In this document: positions 27,032 to 35,001 of the stretch, piece by piece | How the letters are laid out: the number at the start of each line of letters is the position of its first letter | Position numbering within the stretch: the first letter of the stretch is position 1 | Assembly: GCA_028292405.1 (NCBI GenBank) | Contig: JAQGMJ010000008.1 | Span: 1-64,000, forward strand | Reading direction: 5' to 3' | Length of the DNA stretch: 64,000 nucleotides | Source of the DNA: Betaproteobacteria bacterium | GTDB lineage: Bacteria > Pseudomonadota > Gammaproteobacteria > Burkholderiales > JAEUOS01 | Program-made: the position numbers and the translations under genes | Notes under the pieces: model-generated | The model's input: the letters and a program-made list of their open reading frames with translations, nothing else | Databases searched by the model: none | Told to the model about the DNA's origin: nothing

Positions 27032-27922
27032 ATGATCGGACGCCTATTGCGCAGGTTCACCGCCCCCGGCCAGGCCGCGGCCGCGCCGTTGGTCCTGCCC
27101 GAGATCCTCGAGCTGGCGCCGGGCGGCGAGGTGCGCGTGGTGCTCCCCAAGGTGGAAAACGGCTATGCGGCGGTGGTCAACAGCTACCAGGGATTTTTCA
27201 TCTTCAACCACTACGACGTCGGCGTCGGCTGGCAGTTGCGCAGCCACAACGCCTACGAAGTCGAGCAGACGCACTTCCTCGACCGCCTCGCCAGGGCGAC
27301 GCCGCCGGACCCCGTGATCCTCGACGTCGGCGCCAACATCGGCGTCTTCACGCTGCTGTTCGCACGCGCCGCCGGCGCCGGCGGCCTGGTGCATGCCTTC
27401 GAGCCGCAGCGGGTGATGTTCCACATGCTCGCCGGCAGCATGGCCTTGAACAGCATCGACAACGTGCATTGCCATCACCTCGCGGTGGGCGCCGCGCCGG
27501 GCACGGCCAGGCTGCCGCGCCTGAACTATCGCACCGACGCCGGTTTCGGCAGTGTCGAACTGAACCGCGAGCACCAGTCCGACGCCGCCCAGCAGGCGGT
27601 GGACGGACGCTTCGACGAGGTGCCGATGACCAGCATCGACGCGCTCGCCTTGCCGCGGGTGGACCTGATGAAAATCGACGTCGAGGGCATGGAAGCCGAC
27701 GTGCTGGCCGGGGCGATGCAAACCATCCGCGCGCACCATCCGCTGATTTATCTCGAACACCTCAAAGGCGACAAGCTGGCGCTCGGGCGCACGCTGCAGC
27801 AGGCCGGCTATGTGCTGTTCGACGTGCCGCAGAACTTCATCTGCGTACCCGCCGGGCACCCGCGCATGGACTTGCTGGGCGGGAACATGACGCCCTGGGT
27901 TGCTCCCACGGTGGCCCCTTGA
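27032..27922 (+). CDS. FkbM-family SAM-dependent methyltransferase, paralogue 1
   Basis: The 296-residue protein has SAM motif I VILDVGANIGVF at 95-106, HAFEPQRVMFHML, and the FkbM-family LMKIDVEGMEADVLAGA block. FkbM enzymes are O-methyltransferases of sugars or secondary metabolites; the substrate here is unknown. The N-terminal 75 residues (LPEILELA, NGYAAVVNSYQGFFIFNHYD) are shared with the relic and paralogue 3, so they arose by duplication. It starts 48 bp after parA on the same strand and is probably cotranscribed. The open frame to 26627 overlaps parA; ATG 27032 is preferred. Confidence 0.88.
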   Translation: MIGRLLRRFTAPGQAAAAPLVLPEILELAPGGEVRVVLPKVENGYAAVVNSYQGFFIFNHYDVGVGWQLRSHNAYEVEQTHFLDRLARATPPDPVILDVGANIGVFTLLFARAAGAGGLVHAFEPQRVMFHMLAGSMALNSIDNVHCHHLAVGAAPGTARLPRLNYRTDAGFGSVELNREHQSDAAQQAVDGRFDEVPMTSIDALALPRVDLMKIDVEGMEADVLAGAMQTIRAHHPLIYLEHLKGDKLALGRTLQQAGYVLFDVPQNFICVPAGHPRMDLLGGNMTPWVAPTVAP

Positions 27923-27971
27923 GCCGGGCGTCGCCGCAGACCGGGCCCGACCGTCACGGAACCTGCAAAAA

Positions 27972-28284
27972 ATGCTGACCCGCCTGCCACAGCGCTTTTT
28001 CGCCAAGCCGGAAACGGCGCGTCCGCCGCTGCCGGAGATCCTCGGCCTCGCCGACGAACCCCTGCCGCGGGTGATCCAGCCGGGCTATGTCGACGGCTTC
28101 AGCGCCCTGGTCGAAAGCGCCCACGGCCCGTTCATCGTCAACCGCCACGACACCGGCGTCGGCTACCGGCTGAGTTCCTTCAATGGCTTACGATGCGCAG
28201 GGCAATTTCATCTGCGTCCCGCGCGGCGACCGGCGCATCACCCCCCTGTTCGGCGCGCGCCCTGCCTGGAGGCCGACCCCTTGA
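27972..28284 (+). pseudogene. FkbM methyltransferase relic with internal deletion and frameshift
   Basis: From ATG 27972 the frame encodes an FkbM N-terminus (LPEILGLADEPLPRV, then GFSALVESAHGPFIVNRHDT and RLSSFN). This matches residues 1-75 or so of the flanking paralogues. At about 28180-28188 the sequence jumps, in a different frame, to the family's C-terminus: AYDAQGNFICVPRGDRR up to W-R-P-T-P and a stop at 28282-28284. About 185 residues, including the whole SAM-binding core, are missing. In the original frame translation runs on to 28331. It cannot be an active methyltransferase. Confidence 0.85.
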
Positions 28285-28312
28285 GCGCGCTCCACATCAC
28301 CAGAGATAACCC

Positions 28313-29245
28313 ATGTTCTCCAAACTGCTGAGCCGCGTGTTCGCCCGCTCCGGGGCGGGCACGAATCCGGGCCGGACTCCGCCGCGGCCGGAGCTGCTCG
28401 ATCTTGCCCATGAGCCGCTGTTGCGCGGCATTGTCCCGAACGGCGACTACGGGTGCGTGATGCTGGTCAACAGCACCCTTGGCCTGTTCATCATCAACCG
28501 CAACGACACCGGCGTCGGCGGGCAACTCTACAACTACGACTCTTACGCGCCGGAAGAAGTCGAAGTGATGCAAAAGCTGGTGCTGGCGGCGCCGGCCGAC
28601 CCGGTGGTGCTCGACATCGGCGCCAATATCGGCATCGTCACCCTTGAACTGGCGCGCGCCGCCGGCCCGCGCGGCCTGGTGCATGCCTTCGAGGCGCAGC
28701 GCGCGATGTTCCACATGCTGGCCGGCAACGTCGCGCTCAACGGCCTGGAAAACATCCATTGCCACCACATGGCGGTAGGCGCGCGCGCCGGCAGCGCGCG
28801 CATTCCGCGCATCGACTACCACCAGCGGGGCAGCTTCGGCAGCCTGGAACTCAATCGCGAAACCCAGAGCGACCTTGGCCAGCAGGCGCTGGGCGGCGAG
28901 TTCGAGGAGGCGCCGATGGACACGATAGACGCGATGAACCTCGCGCGCGTCGACATGATCAAGATCGACGTCGAAGGCATGGAAGCCGAGGTGCTGGCGG
29001 GCGCCGAGCGTACCATCCGCGCCCATCGGCCGCTGATGTATGTCGAACACCTGAAGAGCGGCGCCGCGGTGCTCGGTCCGCTATTGCACGCAATGGGTTA
29101 TACGCTCTACGATGCCTACGAAAACTTCATCTGCGTTCCGTCCGGCGAGGCGCGCTTTGCCCCGCTGGTCGGTGCGCTGTCGGAGTGGCGGCCGGAAGGC
29201 GGGGCGCAGGCCTCCGCCGCGCCTGCCGCACCCATCGCACCTTAG
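28313..29245 (+). CDS. FkbM-family SAM-dependent methyltransferase, paralogue 3
   Basis: The 310-residue protein has SAM motif I VVLDIGANIGIVTLE at 98-112, then HAFEAQRAMFHMLAGN and MIKIDVEGMEAEVLAGAE. It is clearly related to paralogue 1: both have the block HMLAG, HCHH, AVGA, then FGS-ELNRE-QSD. It ends in an Ala/Pro-rich tail. The gene starts 28 bp after the relic's stop and is followed 14 bp later by the next methyltransferase, so the cassette looks like one transcript. The substrate is unknown. Confidence 0.88.
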   Translation: MFSKLLSRVFARSGAGTNPGRTPPRPELLDLAHEPLLRGIVPNGDYGCVMLVNSTLGLFIINRNDTGVGGQLYNYDSYAPEEVEVMQKLVLAAPADPVVLDIGANIGIVTLELARAAGPRGLVHAFEAQRAMFHMLAGNVALNGLENIHCHHMAVGARAGSARIPRIDYHQRGSFGSLELNRETQSDLGQQALGGEFEEAPMDTIDAMNLARVDMIKIDVEGMEAEVLAGAERTIRAHRPLMYVEHLKSGAAVLGPLLHAMGYTLYDAYENFICVPSGEARFAPLVGALSEWRPEGGAQASAAPAAPIAP

Positions 29246-29259
29246 CCGGGGCCGCAACC

Positions 29260-29931
29260 ATGCTACGCAAGCTTTTCGGCAATTCCGCTGCGGCTGCCGG
29301 CGCCGCGGCGCCGGCCCGCGCTTCCTTTTTGCCGTACTATGAACAGACCTTTGCGCCGCTGCTGGCCGACCGCACCAGCGGTTTTCGCATGATGTTCGAG
29401 TTGCTGGAGGCGCGCTGCCGCGGCTTGTCGCGTCCCGCCCTGATCGTCGAGACCGGTAGCTTGCGTGCGGTGGGCAACTGGTCCGGCGACGGCCAGAGTA
29501 CGCGGCTCTGGAAAGAATTCGCGGCTTTCCAGCCGTGCGAGATTCATACCGTCGATCTCGACCCCGGCGCCGCGCCGGTGGTGCGCGCGGAATGCGGCGA
29601 CGCGGTGCAGGCGCACACCGGCGACTCCGTGGCTTTCCTCTACAAGATGGCGCAGTCGCCCGAGCCGCCGCAGATCGATTTGCTTTACCTCGACTCCTAC
29701 GATTTCGACGTGGCCGATCCCTTTCCCTCCGCCTTTCACCATATCAAGGAACTGATCGCCGTGCGTCCCTGCCTCGGTCCTGGTTCGATCGTGGCCATCG
29801 ACGACAACTACCCCCACCCCGACCCGGCCGACGGCCGCGTCACCGGCAAGGGCTACCTGGCCATGCAATGGTTTCGCGATCTCGACATTCCCTTGCTGCA
29901 CCGGGGCCTCCAGTTCGTCTGGCAACTCTGA
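29260..29931 (+). CDS. Class I SAM-dependent methyltransferase, sister copy 1
   Basis: The 223-residue protein has LIVETGSLRAVGNWSGDGQS at 61-80, then EIHTVDLDP, LLYLDSYDF and GSIVAIDDNYP. This is a Rossmann methyltransferase pattern in which ETGS replaces the usual D-x-G-x-G motif I and the acidic DLD and LDSYD positions are kept. The family resembles class I methyltransferases of sugar or peptide modification; the exact target is not recognised. It and the next gene are about the same length and align throughout without large gaps. The open frame to 28759 overlaps paralogue 3; ATG 29260 is chosen. Confidence 0.8.
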   Translation: MLRKLFGNSAAAAGAAAPARASFLPYYEQTFAPLLADRTSGFRMMFELLEARCRGLSRPALIVETGSLRAVGNWSGDGQSTRLWKEFAAFQPCEIHTVDLDPGAAPVVRAECGDAVQAHTGDSVAFLYKMAQSPEPPQIDLLYLDSYDFDVADPFPSAFHHIKELIAVRPCLGPGSIVAIDDNYPHPDPADGRVTGKGYLAMQWFRDLDIPLLHRGLQFVWQL

Positions 29932-29968
29932 AACGGATCTTGCGCGCCGGCGCGAAGGGACTTCGACC

Positions 29969-30631
29969 ATGCTGAACAAACTTTTCAGGACCGCGCTTGC
30001 GCCGCGCAAGGACAACGCGGCCGCCGCCTCGCCCTTCCTCGCCCATTACGAAAGCAGGTTCGCCCCCCTGCTGGCGGGACGCGCCGGCGGCTTTCGCGAA
30101 ATCTTCCGTCGGCTCGAAGCGCGCTGCGCCGCGCGCGCCGAGCCCGGCCTGATCATCGAGACCGGCAGCATGCGCGCCGTCGGCAACTGGGCCGGCGACG
30201 GCCAGAGCACCGTGCTGTGGAAGGAGTTCGCCTCGATCCACGATTGCGAGGTGCACAGCGTCGACCTCGACCCGGAAGCCACGCGCGTGGTGCGCGAGGA
30301 GTGCGGCGACGCCGTGCAGGCCGTGACCGGCGACTCGGTGCGCTACCTCTACGACTTCGCCAATTCGCCGCAGGCGCGGCAGATCGACGTGCTCTACCTC
30401 GACTCCTACGACTTCGTGCCGGAAAACCCTTTTCCCTCGGCCTTTCACCACATCAAGGAACTGATCGCGGTGCGTCCCTGCCTGGGGCCAGGCTCCATCG
30501 TCGCCATCGACGACAACTTCCCGTTTTCCGAAGGCGGCTGGACCGGCAAGGGCTACCTGGCGATGGAGTGGTTCAAACATCTCGGCATTCCCTTCGCCCA
30601 CCAGGGCCATCAATTCGTCTGGCAACTGTAG
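29969..30631 (+). CDS. Class I SAM-dependent methyltransferase, sister copy 2
   Basis: This 220-residue tandem duplicate of the preceding gene has LIIETGSMRAVGNWAGDGQS at 61-80, VDLDPEATRVV, VLYLDSYDF and GSIVAIDDNFPF. It has the same C-terminus FVWQL. Both copies keep the same putative catalytic positions, so both may be active. It ends 15 bp before the parB start, which places the cassette tightly inside the par locus and suggests parB is translated from the same message. No substrate can be assigned. Confidence 0.8.
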   Translation: MLNKLFRTALAPRKDNAAAASPFLAHYESRFAPLLAGRAGGFREIFRRLEARCAARAEPGLIIETGSMRAVGNWAGDGQSTVLWKEFASIHDCEVHSVDLDPEATRVVREECGDAVQAVTGDSVRYLYDFANSPQARQIDVLYLDSYDFVPENPFPSAFHHIKELIAVRPCLGPGSIVAIDDNFPFSEGGWTGKGYLAMEWFKHLGIPFAHQGHQFVWQL

Positions 30632-30646
30632 AAAACCAATCACACC

Positions 30647-31510
30647 ATGGCCACCAAACACAAAGGCTTGGGCCGCGGCCTCGACGCGCTGCTCTCAGGC
30701 GAGTCCGAGCCTGAAACCCCGCGCGAAGCCGCCGCCCCGCTGACCCTGCCGCTGGACCAGCTCAAGCCCGGCAAATACCAGCCGCGCACCCGCATGGACC
30801 AAGCCTCGCTCGCCGAGCTGGCCGAGTCGATCAAATCGCAGGGCGTGATCCAGCCGGTGCTGGTGCGCAAGCTCGAAGCGGGCGGCTACGAAATCATCGC
30901 CGGCGAGCGCCGCACCCGCGCCGCGCGCATCGCCGGCCTGACCGAAGTGCCGGTGCTGGTGAAGGTGGTGGCCGACGAGGCCGCCGCCGTCATGGCGCTG
31001 ATCGAAAACATCCAGCGCGAAGACTTGAACCCGCTGGAAGAAGCGCACGGCCTGCAGCGCCTGATCAGCGAATTCAAGCTCACCCAGGAACAGGCCGCGC
31101 AAGCCGTCGGCCGCTCGCGCAGCGCCGTGGCCAACCTGCTGCGCCTGACCAACCTGCCGCGCCCGATCCAGGACCAGCTGCACGCCGGCGAAATCGACAT
31201 GGGCCACGCCCGCGCCCTGCTCGCCATCGAAGGCGCCGACCAGCTCGCCCTGGCCTTCGAGATCACCAAGAAAAACCTCTCGGTGCGCGCCGTCGAGGAA
31301 ATGGTGCGCCGCCTGCTCGACCGCACCCTGGAAAACGACGCCCCGAAGATCAAGCCCAAGCGCTCGCGCGACATCGAGCGCCTGGAAGAGGAAATGTCGG
31401 AAAAGCTCGGCACCAAGGTCGAGATCGCCGCCGGCAAGAAGGGTGGCAAGCTGGTGATCCACTACAGCAGCAACGACCACCTGGGCGATTTGCTGGAGCG
31501 GGTGAAGTAG
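30647..31510 (+). CDS. parB: Chromosome-partitioning protein ParB
   Basis: ParB binds parS and spreads as a CTP-dependent clamp. The 287-residue protein has the N-terminal ParA-interaction motif GLGRGLDALL at 7-16, and the CTPase motifs IIAGERRTRAA at 83-93 and ENIQREDLNP at 120-129. A helix-turn-helix (QEQAAQAVGRSRSAVANLL) lies at about 147-165, and a dimerisation domain ends the protein. GERRTRAA is a slight variant of the usual GERRWRA. Matching parS sites lie 6-8 kb upstream. The atp operon that often follows parB is absent. Confidence 0.96.
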   Translation: MATKHKGLGRGLDALLSGESEPETPREAAAPLTLPLDQLKPGKYQPRTRMDQASLAELAESIKSQGVIQPVLVRKLEAGGYEIIAGERRTRAARIAGLTEVPVLVKVVADEAAAVMALIENIQREDLNPLEEAHGLQRLISEFKLTQEQAAQAVGRSRSAVANLLRLTNLPRPIQDQLHAGEIDMGHARALLAIEGADQLALAFEITKKNLSVRAVEEMVRRLLDRTLENDAPKIKPKRSRDIERLEEEMSEKLGTKVEIAAGKKGGKLVIHYSSNDHLGDLLERVK

Positions 31511-31517
31511 GGCGGGC

Positions 31518-32192
31518 ATGGAGTTCGCGCGGGAGCAATTGCGGCGTGACGGGTACGCCTTGTTGCGTGGGACCATTTCCGCGTCCGATTGCTGCATCAT
31601 TGCCGGCGCCTTTCCGGCGGCGCCCGCGCGGGCGGGCGGCGTCCGTAATGCGCTGCAGTTTGCCGAGGCGCATGCGCAAGCGAGCGTCGATGCATTGCAT
31701 GCGCTCGCCGGCCGGCTGCTGCAAGCGCCCGCGCGCGCGGTGGGCGCCATCCTGTTCGACAAGTCGCCGTCCGCCAACTGGGCGGTGGCCTGGCATCGCG
31801 ATGTGATGATCCCCGTGCGCGAACGGCATGAGGTACAGGGCTACCGCAACTGGTCGACCAAGGAAGGCGTCTGGCACGTGCAGGCGCCGCAGGAAGTCCT
31901 GCGCGATATGCTGACCCTGCGCTTGCACCTGGATGATTGCGATGCGCACAACGGCGCGCTGCGCGTGGTGGCGGGCTCGCATCGCCCGGAGCATATGGAG
32001 GCGAACCCGGACGCGGCGGTCGACGAGACGCAAGTCGCGCTGTGCACCGCCAAGGTGGGAGACGTGCTGGCGATGCGGCCCTGCCTGCTGCACGCTTCGG
32101 CCAAAGCCGAGCAGCCGCGCCGGCGCCGGATCCTGCATATCGAGTACGCGGCCATCGACCTGCCGCAACCCTTGCAATGGGCCGCGGCCTGA
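31518..32192 (+). CDS. Phytanoyl-CoA dioxygenase (PhyH)-like 2-oxoglutarate/Fe(II) oxygenase
   Basis: The 224-residue protein has the metal facial triad in WHRD (His93, Asp95) and LLHAS (His192), with Arg residues around 200-204 as likely 2-oxoglutarate ligands. The family hydroxylates varied small molecules using O2 and 2-oxoglutarate; the substrate is unknown. It starts 8 bp after parB, so it may share the par transcript. It converges on the M20 peptidase gene, with the two stops 1 bp apart. Confidence 0.85.
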   Translation: MEFAREQLRRDGYALLRGTISASDCCIIAGAFPAAPARAGGVRNALQFAEAHAQASVDALHALAGRLLQAPARAVGAILFDKSPSANWAVAWHRDVMIPVRERHEVQGYRNWSTKEGVWHVQAPQEVLRDMLTLRLHLDDCDAHNGALRVVAGSHRPEHMEANPDAAVDETQVALCTAKVGDVLAMRPCLLHASAKAEQPRRRRILHIEYAAIDLPQPLQWAAA

Positions 32193-32193
32193 A

Positions 32194-33657
32194 TCAACCC
32201 GCCGCGTTGCGCAGCAGCCGTTCGTAGAAGCTGATCATCTCCGCGTAGTTCGACAGCGCAATGCGCTCGTTGACGCCGTGCACCCGCGCGGTATCGGCCG
32301 GGCCGGCGCGCACCGGGGAGAACAGGTAGACGTTGTCGGCCAGCGGCTCGAACCAGGCGGCGTCGGCGTGCGCCATCAACAGGCCGGGCGCCACCGCTGC
32401 CTGCGGGAACACTTCGCGGATGCTTTTTTCGATCGAGCGGTACGCCGGCGCGTCGGTGGACGAGACGCGGCTGGGCTCGGCGGCGTTCGAGGTTTGCGCG
32501 CTCACCGTAATGCGCGGGTCGTTCACCGCGTCGCGCACGTGCGCGAGCACGCCTTGCACGCTCTCGCCGGGCATGATGCGGAAATTCGCCAGGGCGCGGG
32601 CACGCGCCGGCAGCACGTTGTCGGCGACGCCGCCCTCGATCATGGTCAGCGCCATGGTGGTGTGCAATTGCGCGCGCGTGCTGTCGGCGGCGGCGAGCTT
32701 GTCGGCGACCAGGGGGCGGAACAGCCAGAGGTTGGCCATCACCACATTGGCCGGAAAGCCCATGCGCGGCCCCAGGCGCTCGAGCATTTGCGCCGGCACG
32801 CCGTCGAGATGCGTCTCGGCCTCGTGCGCCTGCAGGCGCGCCAGCGCCTTGGTGAGCAGGCCGATGGCGCTTTCCAGCGGCGGCATCGATGAGTGGCCCG
32901 CCGCCGTCACCTGCGCGGCAAGCTCGACGCTCACATAACCCTTTTGCGCGATGCCGATCAGCGCCGCCGGCGCGACCACGCCCGGGATAATGCCTTGCGT
33001 CACCACCAGCCCCTCGTCGAGCACGAAATCAAACCGCATGCCGCGCTGCTTCAACAACTCCGCCGCCACCCGCGCGCCGCGCGCCCCGCCCACTTCTTCA
33101 TCCGCGCCGGAAAACAGGCACACGGTACGGCGCGGCGTGTAGCCGGCGGCCAGCAGGGCTTCGATGGCTTCGAGCTGACTCATCAGGTTGCCCTTGTCGT
33201 CCCAGGCGCCACGGCCCCAGATGAAGCCGCCCTGCACCGCGCCGGAAAAGGGCGGCTGCTGCCACGCGCTGGCGCTGGCCGGGTCCACCGGCACCACGTC
33301 CATGTGGGCCATCAGCAGCAAGGGCTTCAACGATGGGTCGCTGCCGGGCCAGGTGTAGAGCAGGGCCTCGCCGATGCGCTCGCGCTTGAGACTCGCATGC
33401 ACGCGCGGGAAACTGGTTTCGAGGTGGCGGCGCAGTTGCTCGAAGGCCGGCGCATTGGCCTGCGGGTCGGTGGCGGAGGAAACCGTGGCGATGCGCACTG
33501 CCGCGCCCAAGCGCTGCGTCACCGCGCCGGTATCGAGTGCCAACGGGGTAGCCGGAGCAATGTCGGCCAGCGGTGCGGCGGCACGCCAAGTGTTGAAGCC
33601 TAGCACTGCGAGCAGCACGACAAACGCGCAGAAGAGCAGGGTGGGGAGTTTTTTCAC
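32194..33657 (-). CDS. M20 family zinc metallopeptidase (carboxypeptidase S/PM20D1-like), membrane-anchored
   Basis: The 487-residue protein starts with a hydrophobic signal or anchor (LPTLLFCAFVVLLAVLGF), so it is exported or attached to the membrane. The zinc site and catalysis show in LLLMAHMDVVPV, IWGRGAWDDKGNL, GADEEVGGARG and DEGLVVT, with a dimerisation domain in the middle (AQKGYVSVELAAQVTAAGHS). Related enzymes are di- or tripeptidases or N-acyl-amino-acid hydrolases. The start MKKLPTLL is clear. Confidence 0.9.
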   Translation of the reverse strand: MKKLPTLLFCAFVVLLAVLGFNTWRAAAPLADIAPATPLALDTGAVTQRLGAAVRIATVSSATDPQANAPAFEQLRRHLETSFPRVHASLKRERIGEALLYTWPGSDPSLKPLLLMAHMDVVPVDPASASAWQQPPFSGAVQGGFIWGRGAWDDKGNLMSQLEAIEALLAAGYTPRRTVCLFSGADEEVGGARGARVAAELLKQRGMRFDFVLDEGLVVTQGIIPGVVAPAALIGIAQKGYVSVELAAQVTAAGHSSMPPLESAIGLLTKALARLQAHEAETHLDGVPAQMLERLGPRMGFPANVVMANLWLFRPLVADKLAAADSTRAQLHTTMALTMIEGGVADNVLPARARALANFRIMPGESVQGVLAHVRDAVNDPRITVSAQTSNAAEPSRVSSTDAPAYRSIEKSIREVFPQAAVAPGLLMAHADAAWFEPLADNVYLFSPVRAGPADTARVHGVNERIALSNYAEMISFYERLLRNAAG

Positions 33658-33664
33658 CGGGCCA

Positions 33665-34321
33665 TCATTGACGACTTACGCCTTTAAGAAGGCTGCTTAG
33701 CATGTCTAGTGTGTACAGGTCGTTAAGATAAGGGTGAGGGTGCGCCAACATGTCTTTTTCGAACGCCTGTTTCGCCTCGTATCTTTCAACCCACGCCATC
33801 TCCTCGTCTATAGCTCGTCTTTCCGAAATCGGATAAGGCCTCGTGCCATACCGGATGGCAACATTCCAGGGCCCGAGGAGTTGCGGCGCATAGTCTCGCG
33901 TTGAGACACGATCTTCTTCGACAACGAAGATCATCTCCTCGTTTGACAAGGTGCCCTTGTCGTCCAGAAGAATTCCGGAATGGCGTACATCGCTAGCGTC
34001 TAGTGCGATATTCACCTCGCTGGATTCAGGGTGTGAGTGCGGGGCGCGAAGGATTTTTACTACATTGGCGGAAAGGACAAGGCGGCGATATTGGTCATGG
34101 CTGTTAAGGATGGTGCCACCTCTTTCTACCGGTTCGCCGGACTTCGGCCAGCGCAGCGTGCGGCCCTTTACGATGATCACGTAGTCGGCATTGAGCATGA
34201 GCTCTCCCAGGCTCGGAAAAGCGAGCCCCTGCGGCACTCTTACTTGACCGAAGGTTAAAAAACTCACGCTCGAGCCGATAAAGAAAAGTAACACCATCAA
34301 CGGTAGGTAGAGCGTTCGCAT
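33665..34321 (-). CDS. Hypothetical exported protein (218 aa), AT-richer
   Basis: The function is not recognised. ATG 34321 (MRTLYLPLMVLLFFIGSSVS) gives a signal-peptide or anchor N-terminus and has AGAGG upstream; the frame is open to 34381. The rest is polar, with segments such as VVKILRAPHSHPESSEVNIA and EMIFVVEEDRVSTRDYAPQ, and no known motif. Its DNA, like that of the next small gene, is visibly less GC-rich than its surroundings, which suggests transfer. It lies just 7 bp beyond the M20 gene start on the same strand. Confidence 0.6.
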   Translation of the reverse strand: MRTLYLPLMVLLFFIGSSVSFLTFGQVRVPQGLAFPSLGELMLNADYVIIVKGRTLRWPKSGEPVERGGTILNSHDQYRRLVLSANVVKILRAPHSHPESSEVNIALDASDVRHSGILLDDKGTLSNEEMIFVVEEDRVSTRDYAPQLLGPWNVAIRYGTRPYPISERRAIDEEMAWVERYEAKQAFEKDMLAHPHPYLNDLYTLDMLSSLLKGVSRQ

Positions 34322-34426
34322 AGTGCCTCTGCAAATCATTTTTTTGATCTTCTCGAATGTTGCGCAGCCCCGATTTGGCAATTGTAGAAAGGTTCGGCTT
34401 CGGCTGCGCTAGAACGAACCGCAAGT

Positions 34427-34618
34427 CTATTTGCTCTTTTTGGTCAAAACGACAATCAAATTCCATGCTATTCCTGCGAGTCCTACGAACATGAACACGA
34501 GCATCACCTTCGGCCCTATAACCTTAGAGAATTCCACCGATATTAGAAAGCCTATCGCTGCGCCGAGTAGCCCAACCATAGATATGGCTATACCGATTTG
34601 GTCTTTCTCGATTTTCAT
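34427..34618 (-). CDS. Small two-helix membrane protein (63 aa)
   Basis: ATG 34618 (MKIEKDQIGIAISMVGLLGA) begins a 63-residue protein with two hydrophobic helices, IAISMVGLLGAAIGFLIS and VMLVFMFVGLAGIAWNLIVV, and a basic tail TKKSK. The function is not recognised. The open frame reaches 34720, but the nearer ATG has an AAGG site. Like its neighbour it is AT-richer than the window. Confidence 0.55.
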   Translation of the reverse strand: MKIEKDQIGIAISMVGLLGAAIGFLISVEFSKVIGPKVMLVFMFVGLAGIAWNLIVVLTKKSK

Positions 34619-35001
34619 GTGACGCCTTGGTTGCGGTGACCCGCTTTGAACCTTGTCCGGGTGTGAAATTGAAAAGTTGACTGCGACTTTGCCGTAAATG
34701 AACGAACTCCGCAATAACACCGAGGTTCAGACCGAAATCGCGTGTCCGCGCTGTCTTGGCGGGAAGGTGCCAACTTTTTTGCCGACTGGAATATTACAAA
34801 TAGCCGAGGCGTCGGGAGTCCGTTACAGCGGAAGCACATCCCGTCGCGCAGCCAAATAGAAAAGGCCACGGATTTCTCCGTGGCCTTCAGTGCTATTGCG
34901 GCCAGGCCGCTATTACTCACTCAAGCGGTAGCAATACCGCTTTATGCGGTTTAGCTACCCGAGTCGCTTGCGACCCTGATCAAGCGCCGTGTGGCTGGCG
35001 C
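34619..35001. other. Intergenic region downstream of the DEAD-box gene
   Basis: This 383-bp stretch has no convincing gene. On the minus strand it holds the terminator of the DEAD-box gene (34854-34887) after a leader of overlapping small palindromes (GCGGTAGC/ACCGC repeats around 34924-34952). It also holds the upstream region of the 63-aa gene. Its base composition becomes AT-richer toward 34620. Confidence 0.5.
34854..34887 (-). terminator. Terminator of the RhlE-type helicase gene
   Basis: On the minus strand AAGGCCACGGA pairs with TCCGTGGCCTT around a 4-base loop and runs into TTTCTATTT. It lies 115 bp past the helicase stop. Confidence 0.8.
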
